The notes: a model not told the origin generated them from the letters alone. A DNA stretch of 6,460 nucleotides from Oscillospiraceae bacterium (GCA_019417045.1 DXWE01000092.1:1-6460); one strand, 5' to 3'; positions 1 through 6,241 are shown, counted from the first letter of the stretch. A program made the numbers and translations.

Positions 1-276
1 CTGGCCATGCGGCTGTTCAGCACGGGATACCTAACACGGTGGTTTTCGTTTGCCACACAGAGCTACATGCTGGCTGTGGAAAAGCCGCTGCCCGCCTCTC
101 TGATCTCGGTCTCCACCGCCCTGCTGTTCCCGGTGCTGCTCGTCGCTCTGCTCTGGCCGCTCGGGTTGACCGGGATCTGGCTGAATTTTGCGGCCACCGC
201 TCTGCTCGCAGCGGTGCTGTCGGCCGTCATCCTTGTAAAGCTCCGGCGTGAGCTTGGCCGCCCGGACGCGGAGTGA
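1..276 (+). CDS. MATE-family efflux transporter, C-terminal end (partial)
   Basis: The reading frame is open from the first base of the window (Leu-Ala-Met-Arg...) and ends at TGA 274-276, giving the last 91 residues of a longer protein. It shows two hydrophobic helices, roughly residues 32-60 and 61-83, separated by a short Gly-Leu-Thr-Gly-Ile-Trp turn, followed by a basic tail with KLRREL. The phrases STGYLTRWFSFATQS and EKPLPASLISV resemble the C-terminal part of MATE (multi-antimicrobial extrusion) transporters of Clostridia, which use a sodium or proton gradient to export cationic drugs and metabolites across the cytoplasmic membrane. The family call rests on recognition of this tail only. 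The ATG at position 7 is an internal methionine, not a start. The gene converges on the minus-strand operon and is probably unrelated to it in function. Confidence 0.75.
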   Translation: MAMRLFSTGYLTRWFSFATQSYMLAVEKPLPASLISVSTALLFPVLLVALLWPLGLTGIWLNFAATALLAAVLSAVILVKLRRELGRPDAE

Positions 277-307
277 CCGGTTCTCTGCGGCATCGTTTTT
301 CCAGCAA

Positions 308-337
308 TGGTCTCTTTCTCGGTGGTCTCTTTCTCGG
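308..337. repeat. Exact 15-bp tandem duplication
   Basis: The 15-mer TGGTCTCTTTCTCGG occurs twice back to back (308-322 and 323-337) with no mismatch, in the noncoding space between the two convergent genes. It looks like a simple slippage duplication. No function is visible. Confidence 0.8.
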
Positions 338-382
338 GCCGTGCTCCGCCGGCGTCAGCCGCGCCAGACCGGATCCGGACAG

Positions 383-415
383 AAAAACAGGAGCTTTTTA
401 AAAGCTCCTGTTTTT
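383..415. terminator. Bidirectional intrinsic terminator between convergent genes
   Basis: The arms 383-394 (AAAAACAGGAGC) and 404-415 (GCTCCTGTTTTT) are perfectly complementary over 12 bp, and the 9-nt centre TTTTTAAAA can add a few more pairs. The A-run on the left and T-run on the right mean that either transcript ends in a GC-containing stem followed by a U-tract. The hairpin sits 106 nt from the stop codons of both the transporter (276) and protein A (522), as expected for a shared terminator. The remaining bases of 277-521 hold a 15-bp tandem repeat and some short GC-rich inverted repeats, and no credible gene. Confidence 0.9.
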
Positions 416-521
416 CTTTGGTCCCCTGTTGCCGTTGTCGGAGGCTCCTTTCCAGGGCCTCTCTCACCCTGAGGGAAGGGCCCCCGCCGGGGATTCCGTT
501 CCGTTTTCCCTTATCTTTCCC

Positions 522-2744
522 TTATTTGCCCTGTGCGGGTTTTCCCTTTTTCTTCTGGAAGACGATCAGCAGCGTCACCGCCGCGCCGACCGCCACCACA
601 CCGGCACAGATCCCGACAATCCAGGGCCAGACCGGCTTGGAGCCGCCGTCCCCGCCGGGAGTGTTCGCGTCCTGCACCAGCATCTCATACGGGATGATGC
701 TCTCGGTGGTGGTCGTGTCGTTCGGGTCCTCCGGCGGGTCGAACATCAACCCGTAGATATTGCCGGCGCCCCGCTTGAACACGAGATACATGTTGTGTAC
801 GCCGGTGATGTTCTGCGTGATGTCGATGCTCGCCATCACGTTCTCCACCCCGCTGCTCCAGCCGCCGTCGGTGGGGCCGTCGCGGTGGAAGGTGCCGATC
901 AGCTCGCCGTCCGCGGAATCCAGCCGCAGCTCGACGTCCAGCCCTTCCTCCATACCCGTGTTGCCCATCAGGTGCGCGCGGATCGGGCCATACACGTCAA
1001 AGTCCAGCCCGAGGAACTCGATGATCGTGTCGGTGCCGGTGCCGGAGATGAGGTATTCCTCATCCAGACCGGGCTTGCGGACCACCGAGATGATGTCGCC
1101 GCTGTTCTCCACCGCCACACCGAAATACTGGACAAGCAGCCCGCCGTCCGCATAGGCGGTGACCTTCTTCTCCGCGGGCTTGGCCGGCGGCAGGGCGGTC
1201 AGATCGTTCCCCACCCCGGAGAAGGTGATGCCGTAGAAATTGGCGCTGCCCGACGCGAACACGAGGTAGAGGTTATGCGCCCCGGTCACGCTTTCGGTGA
1301 TCTCAAACTGGGCGGCGATCGACTCCACGCCCGTGCTCCAGCCACCGGCGGTCGCGTCCGGCCGCTCAAAGGTACCGATCAGCGGGCCGTCCTTGGAATC
1401 CAGGTGCAGCTCAATGCAAAACCCGGTCTCATTGCCCGTGTTGCCGTGAAAATAGGCAAACCCGGGCTGCTGGCTGAAATTGACACCGAGCACTTCAATG
1501 ACCGTTCCCGCACCGGTGGTGTCCACAATATACTCCCCGAGGTTGCCGCCGTTCACCACGTTGATCAGCTGTTCACTGCCGGCCGGACCGTAGCCCGGTA
1601 CCGTGATGCCGCCCTCGACAAACGCGTCCACACGGTTCTCCGCAGGCTTGACCGGCTCCGGTTCTCCCTCAAAGTACACGCCGTGGAAATTCATCGCGCC
1701 GGCCGTCATCACAAAATAGAGGGTGTGCACACCGGTCACATCGGCCGTCACATCGAACTGGGCGACGACCGCATCCGAAACGCTCCAGCCGCCGTCCGTC
1801 GGCGTGCTGCTCTGGAAGGTGCCGAGCAGCGGCCCGTCCGCCGCATCCAGCCGTACCTCCATCGCAAACCCGGTCTCATCGCCGCTCCCCGCGCGCAGAT
1901 ACGCTTTGGACGGGGTGGTGGAACCGAAATCCACATGGTACTTCATCACCGTCCCGGTCATCAGCCCGGTGACGACATAGGTGTCGTCTTGGAGCGCGGA
2001 GCTCTCAAAGGAAAGCAGGTGCGGGCCGAGTCCGTCCGTCTCCCCGGCCGGATCCCAGATCCATTTGGCGCCAATTCCAAAATACGGCACCCGCATCTCA
2101 TCGATGTTGTACGCATCCAGGATCACATCCGACGACGGCCCGGGATCGGGTGTCGGATCGGGATCGGGACCCGGATCCGGCTGCCCGCCGGCCTTTTCAT
2201 CAAAATAGATCCCGTAGAAATTCATCGCGCCGGCGGTGGTCACCAGATAGAGGGTGTGCACGCCGGTCACGTCGGCGGCCGCGTCAAACTCCGCCATCGG
2301 ATCGGTGGGATTGACACTCCACTGCCAGTCGACCGCAGTCGTCCGTTCAAACGTGCCAAGCAGCACACCGTCTTCGGCGTCCAGCCGCACCTCCATCTTA
2401 AACCCGCTGGTGTCGCCGCTGGCCCCGAGCAGATAGGCTTTTGCCGGCCCGTTTTCGCCGAAATCCACATTCTCCAGCGCCATCACGGAACCGGGACGAA
2501 TGCCCATGACACTGTAGATCCCGTCGAATGCCAGCTCATCACCCTTGACAAAGGTGAGCAGGTCGGGGCCCGCTCCCTCCTCTTCCCAAATCCAGTCCGC
2601 ACCAGGCCCAAAATACGGCACCGACATCTGATTCGTATCGTACGCGTCCAGCGTCGTCTCTGCCGCTACCGGCAGCGCGACGGTGGCTGCGAACAGGCCG
2701 ATCAGCAGGGCTGCCGTCAGTACCCATGCCCACGCTTTCTTCAT
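522..2744 (-). CDS. Membrane-anchored protein with four CBM6-like modules (protein A)
   Basis: This 740-residue protein is predicted to be exported and to stay in the cytoplasmic membrane with its modules outside. Order: signal peptide 1-28 (MKKAWAW..., ALPVAA-E cleavage), module 1 (32-181), Asp-Pro/Gly-Pro linker (189-205), modules 2 (209-359), 3 (371-509) and 4 (528-669), a Thr/Gly-rich stalk, one transmembrane helix (about 705-729) and a KKKGKPAQGK tail. Each module has the CBM6-type core: a VDFG-like strand, an ExRLDxxDGxLIGTF hairpin, a Trp loop, and TGVHxLYLV followed by an NF-containing last strand. CBM6 modules bind xylan and other beta-glycans, but the ligand here is unknown. Modules 1-2 are the long subtype and 3-4 the short one. 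No catalytic domain, LPXTG or S-layer motif is seen. An upstream in-frame ATG (2774) has a poorer ribosome site and would spoil the signal peptide. Confidence 0.8.
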   Translation of the reverse strand: MKKAWAWVLTAALLIGLFAATVALPVAAETTLDAYDTNQMSVPYFGPGADWIWEEEGAGPDLLTFVKGDELAFDGIYSVMGIRPGSVMALENVDFGENGPAKAYLLGASGDTSGFKMEVRLDAEDGVLLGTFERTTAVDWQWSVNPTDPMAEFDAAADVTGVHTLYLVTTAGAMNFYGIYFDEKAGGQPDPGPDPDPTPDPGPSSDVILDAYNIDEMRVPYFGIGAKWIWDPAGETDGLGPHLLSFESSALQDDTYVVTGLMTGTVMKYHVDFGSTTPSKAYLRAGSGDETGFAMEVRLDAADGPLLGTFQSSTPTDGGWSVSDAVVAQFDVTADVTGVHTLYFVMTAGAMNFHGVYFEGEPEPVKPAENRVDAFVEGGITVPGYGPAGSEQLINVVNGGNLGEYIVDTTGAGTVIEVLGVNFSQQPGFAYFHGNTGNETGFCIELHLDSKDGPLIGTFERPDATAGGWSTGVESIAAQFEITESVTGAHNLYLVFASGSANFYGITFSGVGNDLTALPPAKPAEKKVTAYADGGLLVQYFGVAVENSGDIISVVRKPGLDEEYLISGTGTDTIIEFLGLDFDVYGPIRAHLMGNTGMEEGLDVELRLDSADGELIGTFHRDGPTDGGWSSGVENVMASIDITQNITGVHNMYLVFKRGAGNIYGLMFDPPEDPNDTTTTESIIPYEMLVQDANTPGGDGGSKPVWPWIVGICAGVVAVGAAVTLLIVFQKKKGKPAQGK

Positions 2745-2753
2745 GCCAAACCA

Positions 2754-2763
2754 CTCCTTCTCC
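2754..2763 (-). promoter_or_regulatory. Shine-Dalgarno of protein A; decides the start at 2744
   Basis: The minus strand reads GGAGAAGGAG and then 9 nt before the ATG at 2742-2744. This strong site, together with the MKKAWAW signal peptide it introduces, favours 2744 over the in-frame ATG at 2774, which has only AGGA directly against it. Confidence 0.75.
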
Positions 2764-2782
2764 TGTGGATCCATTCCTGATT

Positions 2783-2823
2783 GTCCGCACCGGCCCCCCG
2801 CCCTCCAAGAGGCCGGTACGGAC
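2783..2823 (-). promoter_or_regulatory. Strong intercistronic hairpin between B and A
   Basis: The arms 2783-2795 and 2811-2823 can pair over 13 positions around a 15-nt loop. On the minus-strand transcript the single non-Watson-Crick position becomes a G-U pair, so the RNA stem is uninterrupted, whereas a plus-strand RNA would have an A-C mismatch there. No U-tract follows (AATCAGG), so it is not a standard terminator. It lies 24 nt after the stop of B and about 19 nt before the Shine-Dalgarno of A. Such hairpins can protect upstream mRNA from 3' exonucleases or attenuate the next gene. Either role here is inferred. Confidence 0.6.
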
Positions 2824-2847
2824 CGTTAAATATGTCTTCTGACTATC

Positions 2848-4530
2848 TCAGGAGACCGTTTTTTGCAAAATAGCCCGCGCATCCATGCTGTTGATGGCGT
2901 TGTCCTCGTTGACATCCGCATAGTGCTGCTGCGTCTCGTCCAGCGTGATGAGCTCCACCGTATGCTGCAGCACCAGCCGCGCGTCCGAGCTGTTGATCCG
3001 GCTGTCGCCGTTCACGTCGCCGAGTTCTCTCTCGCCCACGCCCTCGGTGAAGGTCAAGCCAAAGAAGTTGGCCGCATCCCGGGTGATGACAATATACACG
3101 TCGTGCACGCCGGTCACCGCCGGATCCAGTTCCACTTCGGCCGCCGCCTGGTCGGCGCCGCCGCCCCAGCCCTGCTCGGTGGCGGTCGTCCGCTCAAACG
3201 TGCCAAGCAGCGTGCCATCCGCCGCGTCCAGCCGCAGCTCAGCCGCAAACCCGTTCTCCACGCCGGTGTTGCCGAGGAATGCCGCCTTCACCGCACCCGT
3301 CTCGCCAAAGTCCACACCTGCGATCTTGATCGTGGTGCCGATCCCCGTGCCCTCGATGACATAGCCGCCGTCCGTCCCGGTGCCGCTCTCCACCGTCAGG
3401 ATCCCGGTGCCGGCCGTGCCATACGTCTGCACCGTGATCCCCCCGGCCACATACGCGTCCACCTGTTTCTCCACCGGCTCCGGATCCACCGGCTCGCCCG
3501 CGCCCTCGGTGAAGGTCACGCCAAAGAAGTTGGCCGCATCGCGGGTAAACACCACATACACGTCGTGCACGCCGGTCACCGCCGGATCCAGTTCCACTTC
3601 GGCCGCCGCCTGGTCGGCGCCGCCGCCCCAGCCCTGCTCGGTGGCGGTCGTCCGCTCAAACGTGCCAAGCAGCGTGCCATCCGCCGCGTCCAGCCGCAGC
3701 TCAGCCGCAAACCCGTTCTCCACGCCGGTGTTGCCGAGGAATGCCGCCTTCACCGCACCCGTCTCGCCAAAGTCCACACCTGCGATCTTGATCGTGGTGC
3801 CGATCCCCGTGCCCTCGATGACATAGCCGCCGTCCGTCCCGGTGCCGCTCTCCACCGTCAGGATCCCGGTGCCGGCCGTGCCATACGTCTGCACCGTGAT
3901 CCCCCCGGCCACATACGCGTCCACCTGTTTCTCCACCGGCTCCGGATCCACCGGCTGCCCGCCGGCCTTCTCGTCGAAGTGGACGCCGTGGAAGTTCATC
4001 GCGCCGGCCGTGTTGACCAGATACAGGGTGTGTACGCCGGTCGCGGCCTCGGTGATGTCAAATTCGGCCTCGATCGCGTCGCAGCCGCCCCAGCCCATAC
4101 TGGTCGAACCTGTCACCGTAAAGGTGCCGAGCAGGGTGCCGTCCGCCGCGTCCAGCCGCACCTCCATCGTGAATCCGATATCGTCCCCGACGCCCGCCCG
4201 GATGTAGGCTTTTTCCGGCCCGTTGTCGCCAAAGTCCACATTCTCGATCTTCAGGATCGACCCGGTCGTGATCCCGGTAACACAATAGGTGTCATCGTTC
4301 AGATCCCCCGCGCCCTCAAAGGAGAGCAGATGCGGCCCGAGCCCGTCCGTCTGCTGGTCCGGGTCCCAGACCCACTTGGCGCCAATCCCAAAATACGGCA
4401 CCCGCATTTCGTCCGCGCTGTACGCGTCCAGGATCACGCCGGAATCCGCCGCGCCGACAACAAATGCCGCCGTCAGCAGCTGTACGAGTACCAGCGCTGT
4501 CACCAGTACCAAAGAGAGTACCTTTTTCAT
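2848..4530 (-). CDS. Secreted dockerin protein with three CBM6-like modules (protein B)
   Basis: This 560-residue protein has a signal peptide (1-27), a long-type module (32-186), two nearly identical short-type modules (about 203-342 and 357-496) joined by the same PVDPEPVEKQ linker, and a C-terminal type I dockerin (503-560). The dockerin has two calcium loops: D505, N507, D509, N513, D516 and D539, N541, D543, N547, D550. Each is followed by a similar helix (DARLVLQHTV and DARAILQKTV). Type I dockerins bind cohesins on scaffoldins, so B should join a cellulosome-like complex. The modules carry the CBM6-type core (ExRLDAADGTLLGTF, Trp loop, TGVHxxY, final NF strand). No catalytic domain is present, which is unusual for a dockerin protein and points to a targeting or structural role. 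Module 1 has a possible disulfide, C83-C150. AAAGGGG at 4540-4546, 9 nt from the ATG, supports the start. No cohesin is visible in the window. Confidence 0.85.
   Translation of the reverse strand: MKKVLSLVLVTALVLVQLLTAAFVVGAADSGVILDAYSADEMRVPYFGIGAKWVWDPDQQTDGLGPHLLSFEGAGDLNDDTYCVTGITTGSILKIENVDFGDNGPEKAYIRAGVGDDIGFTMEVRLDAADGTLLGTFTVTGSTSMGWGGCDAIEAEFDITEAATGVHTLYLVNTAGAMNFHGVHFDEKAGGQPVDPEPVEKQVDAYVAGGITVQTYGTAGTGILTVESGTGTDGGYVIEGTGIGTTIKIAGVDFGETGAVKAAFLGNTGVENGFAAELRLDAADGTLLGTFERTTATEQGWGGGADQAAAEVELDPAVTGVHDVYVVFTRDAANFFGVTFTEGAGEPVDPEPVEKQVDAYVAGGITVQTYGTAGTGILTVESGTGTDGGYVIEGTGIGTTIKIAGVDFGETGAVKAAFLGNTGVENGFAAELRLDAADGTLLGTFERTTATEQGWGGGADQAAAEVELDPAVTGVHDVYIVITRDAANFFGLTFTEGVGERELGDVNGDSRINSSDARLVLQHTVELITLDETQQHYADVNEDNAINSMDARAILQKTVS
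3031..3956. repeat. 462-bp tandem duplication encoding modules 2 and 3 of protein B
   Basis: Copies at about 3031-3494 and 3493-3956 lie in direct tandem with a period of 462 bp, exactly 154 codons, so the reading frame is kept. By eye I find eight substitutions (3038, 3057, 3079, 3085, 3087, 3088, 3091, 3093 in the left copy) and then no difference over about 400 bp (3094-3494 against 3556-3956). The unit encodes a PVDPEPVEKQ linker plus one short-type CBM6-like module. The identity at synonymous sites points to recent duplication or gene conversion. An assembly error in copy number cannot be excluded from the sequence alone. Confidence 0.93.
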
Positions 4531-4601
4531 GCTGTTTGACCCCTTTCTATTCTATAGTGCCAGGCGGTCCCGCCGCCCGATTGCCCGTTTCCCCGCCGCG
4601 C

Positions 4602-4721
4602 TCAGGGCGCGACATCCTCCCACGGGTACTCGCCCAGGTTGTCGTCGCCGCTGGCGAGAATGACGTCCGTGGTCTCAAACCGGCACAGTGTGAACGCCGG
4701 CGCCTCATATTGCCGTTTCAT
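4602..4721 (-). CDS. Small 39-residue protein of unknown function, YxxP...DVILAS type
   Basis: A short frame runs from ATG (4719-4721) to TGA (4602-4604) and encodes 39 residues beginning MKRQYEAPAF and ending YPWEDVAP. AGGGGAG on the minus strand (4731-4737) lies 9 nt before the ATG and directly after the stop codon of protein C, so the two genes are probably translationally coupled. The layout, a basic start, a YxxP motif, a hydrophobic/acidic DVILASG centre and a variable acidic tail, resembles short hypothetical proteins I recall as common in Clostridia, whose function is undefined. That resemblance comes from memory, not a search. There is no transmembrane segment or signal peptide. A precursor-peptide role is conceivable because YxxP leaders occur in lasso peptides, but no maturation enzyme is visible. 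It is well supported as a gene and unsupported as to function. Confidence 0.72.
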   Translation of the reverse strand: MKRQYEAPAFTLCRFETTDVILASGDDNLGEYPWEDVAP

Positions 4722-4730
4722 CCGTTCGTT

Positions 4731-4737
4731 CTCCCCT
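4731..4737 (-). promoter_or_regulatory. Shine-Dalgarno of the 39-residue protein
   Basis: AGGGGAG on the minus strand occupies most of the 17 nt between the stop of protein C (4739-4741) and the small gene's ATG, with 9-nt spacing. It is the main evidence that this short frame is translated. Confidence 0.65.
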
Positions 4738-4738
4738 C

Positions 4739-6232
4739 TCAGGCGGCTTCCACCGCATCGATGATCGCCTGCAGCGCCGCCGCCACTTCCGGATTGCTCT
4801 CATAATCGGGCAGCGCCGCCTTGGCCACCTCGTAGATACTGCGCTCGACAGGCGCCTCACAATAATAGGTGGTCTGTGCGCCGTCCACCGTCACCACCGC
4901 ATAGGAGCGCGCGGTGATCGCGTAGTCATAGCGGATCTCCGGGATCCCGATCAGCACACCGGTAAACTCCACGTGGTCTTCGTCCTGCGCCCAGAACTTC
5001 TCCGCCGGGATATCGAGCACCTCGGCGCTCTCGCGGGTCAGCTCCCCGTCGAGCATGTCGGTCGGAAGCAGCAGCATGCCGTAGGACACGCTCGCCGAAC
5101 CGTCCTCCAGCAGGGGCTTGAGCTCCTCCGGGATCGTGAAGGTCGTCTTGAACCGCAGCCCCATCGGGTCGGTCACCCGCACGCTCGCGCCGTCCATGGT
5201 GGGGGCGAAGTCATAGGTGGGCGCGGTCTCGGCCCTCTCGTCGAAATGAACGCCGAAGAAGTTCATCGCGCCGGATGTGTTGATGAAATAGAGGGTGTGC
5301 GTCCCGGTCACGTCCAGCGTGATGTCAAACTGCGCCATCGGCTGGGTGTCGTCGACACTCCAGCCCCAGTCGGCCGCGGTCGTCCGGCTGAAGGTGCCGA
5401 GCAGCGGCCCGTCCTGTGCGTCCAGCCGCACCTCCATCGTAAAACCGGAGGCCTCGCCGCACGCGCCGCGCAGGTACGCGGTCTGCGGGCCCTTGCTGCC
5501 GAACTCCACGCTCTCGAGCTTCATCACCGACCCGGTCGTCACGCCCGTGACGTTGTAGCCGTCGTTCTGGAGCTCCGGCGTCTCGAGACTGAGCAGGTTC
5601 AGCCCGGAGCCGGGCAGCCAGTCGACCCCGATCCCAAACCACGGCACCCGCATCTCGTCCGCGCTGTACGCGTCCAGCTGGCCCCTCTCCACATCGCTCT
5701 CCTTCTCGTCGAAGTGGACGCCGAAGAAATTCATCGCGCCCATCGTGTTGACGAAATAGAGGGTGTGCACGCCCGTGACATCGGCGCTCACCTCAAATTC
5801 CGCCTCCACCGTGTCGCACGCATCCCAGCCGCTGCTGGTCGGGCCGGCCAGGCTGAAGGTGCCGAGCAGCGTGCCGTCCACGGCGTCCAGCCGCACTTCC
5901 ATTGTAAAGCCGGTCTCGTTGCCGCTGCCTGCGCGCAGATACGCGGTCTGCGGGCCGAGGTCGCCGAAATCGACCCCCTCGAGCTTCATGACCGAGTCGG
6001 TGGTGGTCCCCACCACACAGTAGCCGTCAGTGGTGTAGCTGAGCCCCTCCGTCTCAAAGGAGAGCAGGTTGAGCCCCTCGCTCCAGTCCGTGCCCATGCC
6101 AAACCGCGGCACCCGCATGTCGTCTGGCTTGTAGGCGTCCACCGTCCCCACCGCCGCCGCGGAGAACGAGAGGGCGCCGAGAGACAGCACGAGCAGGGCT
6201 GCCACCAACAGCAGTGAACCGATTCTCTTCAT
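4739..6232 (-). CDS. Secreted protein with two CBM6-like modules and a clostridial C-terminal domain (protein C)
   Basis: This 497-residue protein has a signal peptide (1-27, MKRIGSLLLV... ending SAAA), two long-type modules (31-176 and 186-333) joined by a short charged linker, and a C-terminal domain (339-497) unrelated to them. Both modules share DDMRVP/DEMRVP near the start, a GFTMEVRLDAxDGxLLGTF core and a GAMNFFGVHF last strand. Module 1 holds a likely disulfide pair, C72 and C139. The C-terminal domain begins around DGASVRVTDPMGLRFKT and includes SYGMLLLPTDML, FTGVLIGIPE, ITARSYAVV and RSIYEVAKAAL. I recall it from other secreted clostridial proteins, without a known function. No dockerin or membrane anchor is present. 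The ATG at 6232 is chosen because AAAGGGG (6242-6248) stands 9 nt before it. An in-frame TTG at 6238 would be only 3 nt from that site. The preceding gene ends 31 nt upstream. Confidence 0.82.
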   Translation of the reverse strand: MKRIGSLLLVAALLVLSLGALSFSAAAVGTVDAYKPDDMRVPRFGMGTDWSEGLNLLSFETEGLSYTTDGYCVVGTTTDSVMKLEGVDFGDLGPQTAYLRAGSGNETGFTMEVRLDAVDGTLLGTFSLAGPTSSGWDACDTVEAEFEVSADVTGVHTLYFVNTMGAMNFFGVHFDEKESDVERGQLDAYSADEMRVPWFGIGVDWLPGSGLNLLSLETPELQNDGYNVTGVTTGSVMKLESVEFGSKGPQTAYLRGACGEASGFTMEVRLDAQDGPLLGTFSRTTAADWGWSVDDTQPMAQFDITLDVTGTHTLYFINTSGAMNFFGVHFDERAETAPTYDFAPTMDGASVRVTDPMGLRFKTTFTIPEELKPLLEDGSASVSYGMLLLPTDMLDGELTRESAEVLDIPAEKFWAQDEDHVEFTGVLIGIPEIRYDYAITARSYAVVTVDGAQTTYYCEAPVERSIYEVAKAALPDYESNPEVAAALQAIIDAVEAA

Positions 6233-6241
6233 ACCCAAAGG

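Noticed and set aside
455..492. Several short inverted repeats (CTCA/TGAG, CCCC/GGGG) after the stop of protein A as a second terminator
   Set aside because: The stems are short or contain mismatches and have no T-run. The strong hairpin at 383-415 is sufficient.
429..2780. Long plus-strand open frame opposite protein A, and similar ones at 2863-4539 and 4973-6217
   Set aside because: They mirror the three minus-strand genes, give His/Arg-rich low-complexity protein without a signal peptide or domain, and follow from the GC-rich third positions of the real genes. The minus-strand frames have signal peptides, Shine-Dalgarno sites and recognisable modules.
3031..3956. CRISPR-like or mobile-element origin for the tandem repeat
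   Set aside because: The repeat unit is a whole number of codons within one gene, has no spacers, terminal inverted repeats or transposase, and encodes a complete protein module.
4549..4556. TATAGAAT on the minus strand upstream of protein B as a -10 element
   Set aside because: No -35 partner is seen at the right spacing, and transcription from it would start inside or next to the Shine-Dalgarno of B, removing the ribosome site.
4563..4577. Short GC inverted repeat (GGCGG/CCGCC) between the 39-residue gene and protein B
   Set aside because: The stem is only 5-6 bp with no U-tract, and is expected by chance in such GC-rich DNA. It is not called as a terminator.
4602..4721. The 39-residue protein as a lasso peptide precursor (YxxP leader, ASG before an acidic tail with Glu in reach of a ring)
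   Set aside because: No lasso cyclase, protease or RRE gene is in the window, and similar YxxP small proteins are recalled as common in Clostridia without such genes. It is kept only as an alternative.
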